A stretch of DNA of 64,000 bases. Source: Prorocentrum cordatum (Eukaryota > Sar > Dinophyceae > Prorocentrales > Prorocentraceae). The stretch covers positions 72,001 through 136,000 of the forward strand of contig CAUYUJ010007413.1 of assembly GCA_963575745.1 (NCBI GenBank). The letters run 5' to 3'. A model generated the notes under the pieces. It made no database searches, was not told the origin of the DNA, and saw nothing but the letters and a program-made list of their open reading frames with translations. The position numbers and the translations under genes were made by a program. Below are positions 44,398 through 53,200 of the stretch, piece after piece (the stretch's first letter is position 1; every line of letters starts with the position of its first letter).

Positions 44398-45231
44398 ATG
44401 GCCCCCAAAAAACGGATCCGGCCACCCTCCCCAGCTCGGCCATGGGATTACGATTCTGCAGATTCTGATGGGGGGGGCGGTGCAGAGCGACTTGCAGCAG
44501 GCGAGTCTCTAGTCGAAGAGCTCATCAGTATGTACCTTATGGGGACACGCATGACAGCCAAGTCACTATGCACACTTTGTTGGCATGCTAAAGAAGCAGG
44601 TGCGAAACCAGCTGAGAAATATGCTTTTCGGATAGGTGCTCCTTCTGGCCATTATCAACGGGAACTTGACTCTGCGTTAGATTTCAAGAGGTTTGATAAG
44701 ATGTTGCATCAAATAACTGTTCCAGGATATGACCGACACGGGGTCGAAAGAGAGCCTCAAGAGATAAACGTGATTCCTCCCCATGAGGCATTGTCTGCTG
44801 AGATAGATCAGAACCCAGACGTCTTGCTAGATTGGCGATCTAAGGTTGAAGGGGAACCATGGATACAGGATTACGAATCAAATCGCATCCTCCAAAACAG
44901 CTCTGCTGAGGACAAGGCCATTACACTCCCAGTAGCGCTGTGCATGGACAAAGTTCCGTTCACAAAGAAGGATACGTTCTTGGGGATTTTTTGCAATCTC
45001 ATTGGCACGGGTAAGCGCCGCATGCTGACATGTTTAAGGGCTTCCGACATGTGTTCGTGCGGCTGCTCGCATTGGTGCACACTTTACCCAATCTATCTCA
45101 TGCGACACTGGAGTTTGCGCGCTATGATAAATAAGAAGTGCCCTCTTGCACGACATGATAATGACGCGTGGCATCACGGATCAGATGATAAGCGGATGAG
45201 CATGGCTGGACAGGAACGGGGGGTAGGGTAG
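44398..45231 (+). CDS. Possible DDD-type transposase-derived protein, exon 1
   Basis: The ATG at 44398 follows GAGCAACC. The frame has a proline/acidic start (PKKRIRPPSPARPWDYDSAD), then LVEELISMYLMGTRMTAKSL, LDFKRFDKMLHQITVPGYDR, LPVALCMDKVPFTKKDTFLG and TGKRRMLTCLRASDMCSCGC with clustered Cys. I recognise the pattern from a family repeated in dinoflagellate genomes. The Asp in MDKVPF, the Asp in KADW of the next exon and the Asp in LDELH are placed like a DDD/E triad of CACTA-like transposases, but this is inference. The real exon probably ends near 45210 (SMAGQE), before a G-rich intron. Confidence 0.5.
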   Translation: MAPKKRIRPPSPARPWDYDSADSDGGGGAERLAAGESLVEELISMYLMGTRMTAKSLCTLCWHAKEAGAKPAEKYAFRIGAPSGHYQRELDSALDFKRFDKMLHQITVPGYDRHGVEREPQEINVIPPHEALSAEIDQNPDVLLDWRSKVEGEPWIQDYESNRILQNSSAEDKAITLPVALCMDKVPFTKKDTFLGIFCNLIGTGKRRMLTCLRASDMCSCGCSHWCTLYPIYLMRHWSLRAMINKKCPLARHDNDAWHHGSDDKRMSMAGQERGVG

Positions 45232-45499
45232 GTTTGCGCTGGCAGAGCATGGCAGACGCATGTAAGCACGATTCTGCATCGCACAGTGAAGTGCGCAAGC
45301 AATTCGATTTGATTCTGACGAAGTGGAGTAGGCGGGAGGAGGAGGAGGATTGGGGACAGGAGGGGGGGGGGGGGGGAGGGAGGTAAGGGGGAGGACAGCT
45401 AGGACTCAAACTATTTACGTGTAGAAAGAGGGGGGGGGCACAAGAGAGGCGTGGAGGGAGGGAGGGAGAAAATGAGAGAGAAACAGTGTATGAAGCAAG

Positions 45500-46743
45500 A
45501 AACGCATGGGAAGGGGAGGACCTTCGGTTCAGAGCATCACTCGTGGATTTCAAGGCTGACTGGCCTGGGATGTTTACTAGCATGGCTTTCCCTGGACACG
45601 CGTCGAACCATGCACCATGCGCGCTGTGCGCGCAGACACAAGAGGAAATCCACAACCACAAGCTGCCCCTCAGGCCACATGATCCTGACTACTACGACGC
45701 GGAGTGTAAACGTCATGAGGTTTGGATTGTAATCGAAGACGCGGAAACCCACAGAGAAATAAGATTTGCTCTTGAGTGGCGGAGCAGACGCAGGGGTAGG
45801 GCGCTTTCAAAGAATATTGAAAAACTTAGGTTGCTAGAGAACGATCGCCTGGAAGCGACGCCCACTATGCATGACGTGCAATCGTTTGATACATTGAAGG
45901 CGTTTCCAGTGCTTGCCTTGTTTTGGCGGGCTCGGGAAGATTCGCGGGTCTACCACCGAAGCCCTCTCATTTCGCCTGAGCTGGGTGCGAACCTGAATAC
46001 GCTAAGCTTAGATGAATTGCATTGCCTGCATTTTGGATTATATAAGGTTTTTGTGGGGGCCGTAATCTGGAGACTACTGCTAGCAGATGTATTCAGCACT
46101 GGTGCACACCTACAGGATGACCGCATTCGAATCAGCTTGCCATTACAAGTTCAACATCTTCATGAGTTCTACCGTGGTTTGGTCCAGCAGGGGGTTAAAG
46201 AGAAACGCATAACTCGGATTACGAATGCAATTACACCTGGGATGATAAGGTACCAGAGCAAATCCGACTGTTGGCACCAAAGGAGCTGAAACAAAATGGC
46301 TTTTCTTTTTCATCGTAGAATTCCTCGGAAAGAACATCCACACATTGCCTGCCACAGACCACCCGACCGAGCTCCTTGGCGCTGCCAGGGCCTTGTATCG
46401 ATTTGCTATGATCTTAGAAGAACAGGGGGGGAAAGTGCCAGACCCTGTATGTGATGAGCTTGAACAACTGTGCCAGCTACACCTGGATCTGTCGGACATC
46501 GCGGGGGTTCCAAGCAAACGCAAAAACCACATGTTCAGACACATGGCGGCCCAAATTAGAAAGAAAGGCAATCCGAGATTTTACAATTGCTATTGGGATG
46601 AACATACTAACGGCATCATTGGCTCTATGGCTCATATGACACATCGATGTACTTTCGAGCGATCAGTATTTAGACGGTATGGTTACGTTGGCGAGAGAGG
46701 ACCTCGGCATATGCAAGGGGTGAGGAAGGGCGAGGAAGGGTGA
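45500..46743 (+). CDS. Same gene, exon 2 and C-terminus (one frameshift)
   Basis: After an intron (about 45212-45520, containing a G-rich run at 45361-45376) the protein continues EGEDLRFRASLVDFKADWPG, FPGHASNHAPCALCAQTQEE, DPDYYDAECKRHEVWIVIED and LNTLSLDELHCLHFGLYKVF. The frame open to 46289 diverges at 46250. From 46252 another frame continues TKGAETKWLFFFIVEFLGKN, GAARALYRFAMILEEQGGKV and FYNCYWDEHTNGIIGSMAHM to a TGA at 46743. One base change at 46250 would join them, so this copy may be inactive, or the base may be a sequence error. Nuclear DNA transposition or a domesticated role are both possible. Confidence 0.5.
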
Positions 46744-46930
46744 GGAGGGAGGAAAAGGAGGACACAACGCAATGGTGCCGCAATGCAGTTTCAATCAATG
46801 CATCGCCTTTGCTTTGCAGCTGTCTCAGCATCAATTTAAGTTCATTTGGGGTTCTTCCTCGAAAGTTCGGTGAGGGGCGAGCCTCGGCATCCAAAACACG
46901 TTTGCACAATCGTGTGGGGATCCGGTCTGG

Positions 46931-47260
46931 ATGTTGGCGGGGCGTCTTGTGGGGGCCCGCTGGAGGGGGGGAAATGGGGCGTTGGTAGGGGGGGGGCCTC
47001 CCAGAAGGAGCCTCCTGCTGTACCCCGCCGCAGATTGCATGGTGAAGCGGCTGCCAATTCTGTGCCAGCACGTGCAAGGGGGGCATCTCGGAGTTCCTCA
47101 GAGCACCAGGGACCTGGCAAACGAGATCCTGAAAGCCAACCCGTCCCTGGAGCTGAATCCCTACCAGAAGTTGCTGAAGGCAGCGGGGGCGGTCAGTTTG
47201 CGGATGGGCGTAGTGGAACGCAATATTGATCAGTTCGAGGCTGAAGGAGGAGAAGGATGA
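46931..47260 (+). CDS. Possible exon of unknown function
   Basis: The better part of the frame (from about 47035) reads CMVKRLPILCQHVQGGHLGV, RDLANEILKANPSLELNPYQ and AGAVSLRMGVVERNIDQFEA and ends at the TGA 47258-47260. It follows a CCGCAG that could be a 3' splice site and precedes the methyltransferase-like gene by 100 bp. It may be an upstream exon of that gene. Confidence 0.35.
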   Translation: MLAGRLVGARWRGGNGALVGGGPPRRSLLLYPAADCMVKRLPILCQHVQGGHLGVPQSTRDLANEILKANPSLELNPYQKLLKAAGAVSLRMGVVERNIDQFEAEGGEG

Positions 47261-47359
47261 GGAGACAACAGCAAAAAACAAGCCAAGGAAAACAGGAGGC
47301 CGAGGGAGGAGGAGGAGGAGGAGGAGGAGGAAGAGGTGGAGGAGGAGGAGGGAGTAAAC

Positions 47360-47557
47360 ATGAATAAACCCCTCCTGTGTGAGGTGTTCTCTGGCTGTGG
47401 CAGCCAGTCCAAAGAGTTCCGAAAGCTGGGTTTCAGAACCATGGAGTTTGACAAATTCACCAGGGACAGCTCGGAAGACATCTGCACTTTTTCAGGGATG
47501 CTGCACGCGGGCCTGACCCTGCTCAGAGTGAAACCCAAAGGCATCTTCACGATTGCG
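47360..47557 (+). CDS. Methyltransferase-like protein, exon 1
   Basis: The first ATG of the frame, at 47360, is preceded by a GGA tract. The exon encodes LLCEVFSGCGSQSKEFRKLG, whose FSGCGS loop resembles the AdoMet-binding motif I of Rossmann-fold methyltransferases. RTMEFDKFTRDSSEDICTFS follows, with an Asp/Glu placed like motif II. It ends FTIA at 47557. Spliced to the exon at 47759 it would give 248 residues. Target (DNA, RNA or other) is unknown. Confidence 0.5.
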
Positions 47558-47758
47558 GTGCATACACGGGGCAAGTGTTGCAGGAGGACGAGGATCGAGC
47601 GAACAGATCTGCTAGATGTTTCAGCGATATTTCATTGTTTTGACCTCTGGTTTTGACATCGTTTTCCTGACATCCTGGTCAAGTTCTCCTCCCCCCACCT
47701 CCGCCGTCCACCAGACAGGGGGGGGGCATGTCAGAGCCTCCCGTACACGAGTGTTCAG
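47558..47758 (+). other. Intron of 201 bp with GGTGC direct repeats at its borders
   Basis: It is a GT-AG, phase 0 intron. GGTGC spans both junctions (47557-47561 and 47758-47762). Removing it joins FTIA to VPCGMWLNFISAGTSG, giving a PCxxW motif like the catalytic Pro-Cys of C5 methyltransferases. Confidence 0.65.
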
Positions 47759-48307
47759 GTGCCTTGTGGGATGTGGCTCAACTTTATATCTGCGGGGACT
47801 TCAGGACGCAGCGGATCAAATATCATGGGGGGCGTATCTGTACCGAGGGTGGCCGAGGCTAACTTCCAGGCTGACATCGCTGCGTGGCTGCTCAGTTTGG
47901 CTGCTATTCGGTCTGTTTGGTCAGTCCTAGAGAAACCCAAATCAAGCCTGCTGTTTAAGTACCCATCAATTGAACAATCGGCTAAGATTATTGGCTCGGG
48001 AGTATGTTTGACTTATTTGGGATCATTCCAACCTCGGCCAGTTATTCCAAAAGCAGTTCACTTGAGTACCACGCTGCCCACGTTGGCTTGGAATTTCATC
48101 GAGCGCCCAAAGCCGAAGATCAAACAGAACAAAAGCCTCAAGAACCGTTTCCACTGGGTCTCGCCTAACGGGAAGTACGTCCTTGGAGGGAAGGATCTTC
48201 AACATTCGGAGCACTGCCCAGCTGGGTACGGGAAAGCACTTGCCAGGGGATGGAAACTCGCAGCGGCCAAGGGCAACTACAGGACACCTTCGGCAATGAT
48301 GCAATGA
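47759..48307 (+). CDS. Methyltransferase-like protein, exon 2
   Basis: This continues the frame with VPCGMWLNFISAGTSGRSGS, RVAEANFQADIAAWLLSLAA, SVWSVLEKPKSSLLFKYPSI and GSGVCLTYLGSFQPRPVIPK, ending SAMMQ at the TGA 48305-48307. WSVLEKPKSS is in the position of the ENP/ENV-like motif of C5 DNA methyltransferases (VLEKP). The last codons belong to the tandem repeat starting near 48290, so the original C-terminus may have been replaced. The family occurs in many copies in dinoflagellates to my knowledge; catalytic activity is untested. Confidence 0.5.
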   Translation: MPCGMWLNFISAGTSGRSGSNIMGGVSVPRVAEANFQADIAAWLLSLAAIRSVWSVLEKPKSSLLFKYPSIEQSAKIIGSGVCLTYLGSFQPRPVIPKAVHLSTTLPTLAWNFIERPKPKIKQNKSLKNRFHWVSPNGKYVLGGKDLQHSEHCPAGYGKALARGWKLAAAKGNYRTPSAMMQ

Positions 48308-48425
48308 CTCGGAAATTCATGCAGTATACCTTCGGCCTCGGAAATTGATGCAATACCTTCGGCAAAGATGCAACGCCTCGGAAATTGATGCAGTACCTTC
48401 GGCCTCGGAAATTGATGCATTTAGT
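48285..48425 (+). repeat. Tandem repeat CCTTCGGCCTCGGAAATTGA
   Basis: Four to five units of 27-42 bp contain ACCTTCGGC, (G)CCTCGGAAATTGATGCA and variants. It starts inside the final codons of the methyltransferase-like gene. One more unit is at 48883-48900. Confidence 0.75.
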
Positions 48426-48429
48426 TGCA

Positions 48430-49605
48430 TATGTATGGTATTCGCTATTCGGTGAAGGCCTTCAAGGATGATATTCCTCATAGAGATTGTGGGCAACTGC
48501 AACATGAAGGCTTGCGCTACGCAGGCGAGAGTCGACCATCGGCGTGGGCAACAGGGCGCGCGCGCTGCAGGGGGTGAAGGAGGACGGACAGGAGAAAGAA
48601 GAGGAATTGGAGGAGGAGGAGGAGGAGGAGGACGAGGAGGGGGATGAGGAGGATGAGGAGGAGAAAGTGGAGGAGGTGGCGGATGATGGAGGTGGAAGAC
48701 AAGGATTGGGTCTGGTAGAGACCGTCTGGCCGTGCTCCGCTCGTGGATCTTGGAATGAGCTTGGAGCTCGGGGTCGTGGCGGAACCCCTCCTCCTCCTCC
48801 TCCTCCTCCTCCTCCTCCTCCTCCCCCCCTCCCCCTTGGAAGGGGGGTGATCCAAAAATGTTGGTCCGCTCTCTTGTCCACATCGGAAATTGATGCAGTA
48901 CTATTTGCATGTGCATGGTATTCACTATTCGGTGAAGGCCTTCAAGGATGATATTCCTCACTGTGGGCAACTACAACGTGAAGGCCTGCGCTACGCAGGC
49001 GAGGGTCGACCATCGGCGTGGGCAACAGAGCGCGCGCGCTGCAGGGGGCGAGGGAGGACGGAGAGGAGGACTAGGAGGAAAAGAGGGAGGAGGAGGAGGA
49101 GGAGGAGGAGGAGGGGGACGAGGAGGAGGAGGAGGAAAAAGTGGAGGAGGTGGAGGAAAATGGAGGTGGAACACAAGGATTGGCTCCGCTCGTGGATCTT
49201 GGAACGAGCTTTCTCCGAATCTCCTGATAATGGAAAGGGCGTATACTTTTGAAGGGGGTCTGACGGGCCTTCTCAAACAAGAGTGCGGGGGGGTCTCGAT
49301 TTGAGACCCTTGGTTGTTTCTTCTGATGTTGGCGCAGTTGCACCGTTCCTGGGAAGGGGTCCAAAACGAGTCGCCAAACAGTAATGATGTTTAACCCCGC
49401 GCCAATTATTGTGAGATTCGGAGTCGGGCGGGAACCTCTGGCCGCTGCGAGCTCGGGGTCGTGGCGGAACCCCATCCTCCTCCTCCTCCTCCTCCTCCTC
49501 CCTCCTCCTCCTCCTCCTCCTCCTCCTCCTCCTCCTCGTCCCCCCCTCCTCCCCCTTGGAAGGGGGGTGATTCAAAAATGTTGGTCCGCTCTATTGCCCG
49601 CGCCA
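48430..49605 (+). repeat. Tandem duplication of about 460 bp
   Basis: Copy 1 (48430-48875) and copy 2 (48908-49600) share ATTCGGTGAAGGCCTTCAAG, GATGATATTCCTCA, CTACGCAGGCGAG(A/G)GTCGAC, GCGCGCGCGCTGCAGGGGG, a GGA tract, CCGCTCGTGGATCTTGGAA, GAGCTCGGGGTCGTGGCGGA, a CTC tract and AAAATGTTGGTCCGCTCT. Copy 2 is longer because of the insertion at about 49211-49440. Confidence 0.85.
49213..49423. mobile_element. MITE-like insertion with 11-22-bp terminal inverted repeats
   Basis: CTCCGAATCTC (49213-49223) is perfectly inverted at 49413-49423. Imperfect pairing continues inward (CTGATAATGG against CCAATTATTGT). The segment is absent from the otherwise matching copy 1 of the tandem duplication, where GAATGAGCTTGGAGCTCGGG is uninterrupted. 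The insertion borders extend slightly beyond the inverted repeats (about 49211-49440), so the exact ends and target duplication are unclear. Confidence 0.6.
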
Positions 49606-49804
49606 TTCAGATGCACTCCGTGGACGGACGGTGTTTGCACCGCCGCGCGGAGAGAAATACGCGGCCCGACGCAACCTTTTTGGAAAGGGCAGGGGGGGGC
49701 GACGGGGCGAGGAACACAGGTCAGGACTCTTTCCTCCCCACCCCGTTTTGCTCCTCTCGGCGAACTCGGCGCCGAAAGAGGAGGGGGGGGAGTATATTGC
49801 CTTC

Positions 49805-49885
49805 TTGACGCGCGCACACACACACACATACACACACGCACACACACACACACACACACACGCACACACACACACACTTACTCAC
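49805..49885. repeat. CA microsatellite
   Basis: (CA)n with CGCACA interruptions. The interval 49886-50107 has no recognised feature. Confidence 0.9.
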
Positions 49886-50107
49886 ATGCCTTCGGCAGAA
49901 CCCGCTCGGCCCACTTCTGAGGTTATCTCTGAAGAAACCTCGGGAAGCCTTTTCGGGGATGCATTGGGGCTTGGAGCTTTTTGGGGTTCTTGATGCAGGC
50001 CAACTGATATATGCATGCAAGAACTATGACCCCATGGATATGTCAAGTAACCACAACCCGAAATTGCAAATTCACAACTATGCATGGATTGTTCATGATA
50101 CTATGTT

Positions 50108-50285
50108 TTTTTTTCCTAAAAATGGATCCATGGGCCGATTTTCAAGAAAATGGATCCATGAACGATTTTTTTGAAAAATGGATCCATTGAGTGATTTTGG
50201 ATCCATTGTATACTTTTGGGTCCATTGATGCATTTTGGATCTCTGATTCTATGGATCCAGATTTTGGATCCCTGGGACCTCTGGG
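50108..50285. repeat. Repeat D, opposite orientation to 33430-33560
   Basis: AAATGGATCCAT(G/T) units are followed by GATCCCTGGGACCTCTGGG immediately before repeat A. At 33430 the reverse complement (CCCAGAGGTCCCAGAGATCC) immediately follows repeat A. Confidence 0.85.
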
Positions 50286-53200
50286 TGGTGTCGGGCCCAT
50301 GGGCGCTTCTCCCGGAGGCGTCGTTTGGCATGGTGTCACGGGTCACGCCCCGAAGATTTGGTCCCGGGAGGTCCCGTTTGGCATGGTGTCGGGCCCCCTA
50401 GACCCGCCCCAGGAGGTTCCGTTTGGCATGGTGTCGGGCCTTCGAAAACCTGCCCCGGGAGGTCCCGTTTGGCATGGTGTCACGGGTCACGCCCCGAAAA
50501 TTTGGTCCCGGGAGGTCCCGTTTGGTATGGTGTCGGGCCTTCGAAAACCCGCCCCGGGAGATTCCGTTTGGCATGGTGTCACGGGTCACGCCCCGACAAT
50601 TTGGTCTCGGGAGGTCCCGTTTGGCATGGAGTCGGGCCCCCTAGACCCGCCCCGGAGGTTTCCGTTTGGCAGGCCGTCGGGCCCCTAGGACCGCCCGGGA
50701 GGTCCCGTTTGGCATGGTGTCGGGCCCATGGGGCGCTTTCTTGCCGGTTGTCCCGTTTGGCATGGTTGTCGGGCCCATGGACGCCTCTCCCGGAGGTATC
50801 GTTTGGCATGGTGTGTCACGGGACACGCCCCGAAATTTGGTCCCGGGAGGTCCCGTTTGGCATGGTGTCGGGCATCCTAGACCCGCCCCGGGAGGTTCCG
50901 TTTGGCATGGTGTCGGGCCTTCGAAAACCCGCCCCGGAAGGTTCCGTTCGGCATGGTGTCACGGGTCACGCCCCGAAAATTTGGTTCCGGGAGGTCCCGT
51001 TTGGCATGGTGTCGGGCCTTCGAAAACCCGCCCCGGGAGGTTCCGTTTGGCATGGCGTCACGGGTCACGCCCCGAAAATTTGGTCCCGGGAGGTCCCGTT
51101 TGGCATGGTGTCGGGCCTTCGAAAACCCGCCCCGGGAGGTTCCGTTTGGCGTGGTGTCACGGGTCACGCCCCGCAAATTTGGTCCCGGGAGGTCCCGTTT
51201 GGCATGGCGTCGGGCCCCCTAGACTCGCCCCAGGAGATTCCCTTTGGCATGGTGTCGGGCCCTCGAAAACCTCGTCTGGGGAGGTCCCGTTTGGCATGGT
51301 GTCGGGCCCATGGGCTCTTCTTGCCGGTGGTCCCGTTTGGCATGGTGTCGGGCCCATGGATGCCTCTCCCGGAGGTATTGTTTGGCATGGTGTCACGGGT
51401 CACGCCCCGAAAATTTGGTCCCGGGAGGTCCCGTTTGGCATGGTGTCGGGCCCCCTATAGACTCGCCCCGGGAGGTTCCCTTTGGCATGGTGTCGGGCTC
51501 CCGAAAACCTCGTCTCGGGAGGGCCCATTTGGCATGGCGTCGGGCATCCTAGACCCGCCTCGGGAGGTTCCGTTCGGCATGGTGTCGGGTCTTCGAAGAC
51601 CCGCCCCGGGAGGTTCCGTTTGGCATGGCGTCACGGGTCACGCCCCGAAAATTTGGTCCCAGGAGGATTCGTTTGGCATGGTGTCGGGCCTTCGAAAATT
51701 CGCACCGGGAGGTTCCGTTTGGCATGTTGTCACGGGTCACGTCCCGAAAATTTGGTCCCGGGAGGTCCCGTTTGGCATGGCGTCGGGCCCGCTGGACCCG
51801 CCCCGGGAGGTTCCGTTTGGCATGGTGTCGGGCCCCCGAAAAACTCGTCTCGGGGGTACCGTTCTGGCATGGGTCGGGACATGGGGCTCTTGCCGGTGTC
51901 CGTTCGGCATGGTTGTCCACGGAGGGCACGACCCGAAAATTCCCGCCCCGGTGGTTCCGTTTTGGCATGGTGTCGGGCCCCCTGTCCGCGGGGGATGGGT
52001 TCCCGTTTTGGCATGGTGTTCGGGCCTTCGAAATACCCGCCCCAGGAGGTTCCGTTTGGCATTGGTTGTCACGGGTTCACGCCCCGAAAATTTGGTCCCG
52101 GGAGGTCCCGTTTGGCATGGTGTCGGGCCTTCGAAAACCCGCCCCGGGAGATTCCGTTTGGCATGGTGTCACGGGTCACGCCCCGACAATTTGGTCTCGG
52201 GAGGTCCCGTTTGGCATGGAGTCGGGCCCCCTAGACCCGCCCCGGGAGGTTCCGTTTGGCATGGTGTCGGGCCCCCGAAAAACTCGTCTCGGGAGGTCCG
52301 GTGTCGGGCTCATGGGCGCTTCTTGCCGGTGGTCCCGTTTGGCATGGTGTCGGGCCCATGGGGGCCTCTCCCGGAGGTATCGTTTGGCATGGTGTCACAA
52401 TCACGCCCCGAAAATTTGGGCCCGGGAGGTCCCGTTTGGCATGGCGTCGGGCCCCCTAGACCCGCCCCGGGAGGTTCTGTTTGGCATGGTGTCGGGCCTT
52501 CGAAGACCCGCCCCGGGAGGTTCCGTTTGGCATGGTGTCACGGGTCACGCCCCGAAAATTTGGCCCCGGGAGGTCCCGTTTGGCATGGTGTCGGGCCTTC
52601 GAAAACCCGCCCCGGGAGGTTCCGTTTGGCATGGTGTCACGGGTCACGCCCCGAAAATTTGGTTCCGGGAGGTCCCGTTTGGCATGGTGTCGGGCCCCCT
52701 GGACCCGCCCCGCCTCGGCATGGTGTTGGGCCCCCTAGACCCGTGGGGAATCTGGGCCAGATTCTCCATGGGAGAGCTTCCGCCGCGGACAGGGCCCGTT
52801 GGGGGGCTCCCCGAGAGCTCCGTCCGCGGCCGATGGTCTCACGTGGGGAATCTGGGCCAGATTCTCCATGGGAGAGCTTCCGCCGCGGACGCGGCCCGTT
52901 GGGGGGCTCCCCGAGAGCTCCGTCCGCGGCGGATGGTCTCCCGTGGGGAATCTGGGCCAGATTCTCCATGGGAGAGCTTCCGCCGCGGACAGGGCTCGTT
53001 GAGGGGCCCCTTCACCTTTTGAGGGGCCCCCGAGGTCCCCGTCCGCGGAGGATGGTCTCCGTGGGGAGGGAAGATGGGCCAGATTCTCCACGGGAGACCC
53101 CCCGCCGCGGACAGGGGTCCGTCGGGGGGCTCCCCGAGAGCTCCGTCCGCGGCGGATGGCTCCCCGGGGGAATCTGAGCCAGATTACTCCATGGTGAGAG

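Noticed and set aside
50325-53177. 950-codon open frame, and similar long frames in 28864-31194 and 31607-33282
   Set aside because: They lie wholly in repeats A, B and C, are open in several frames on both strands, and encode only the translated repeat units.
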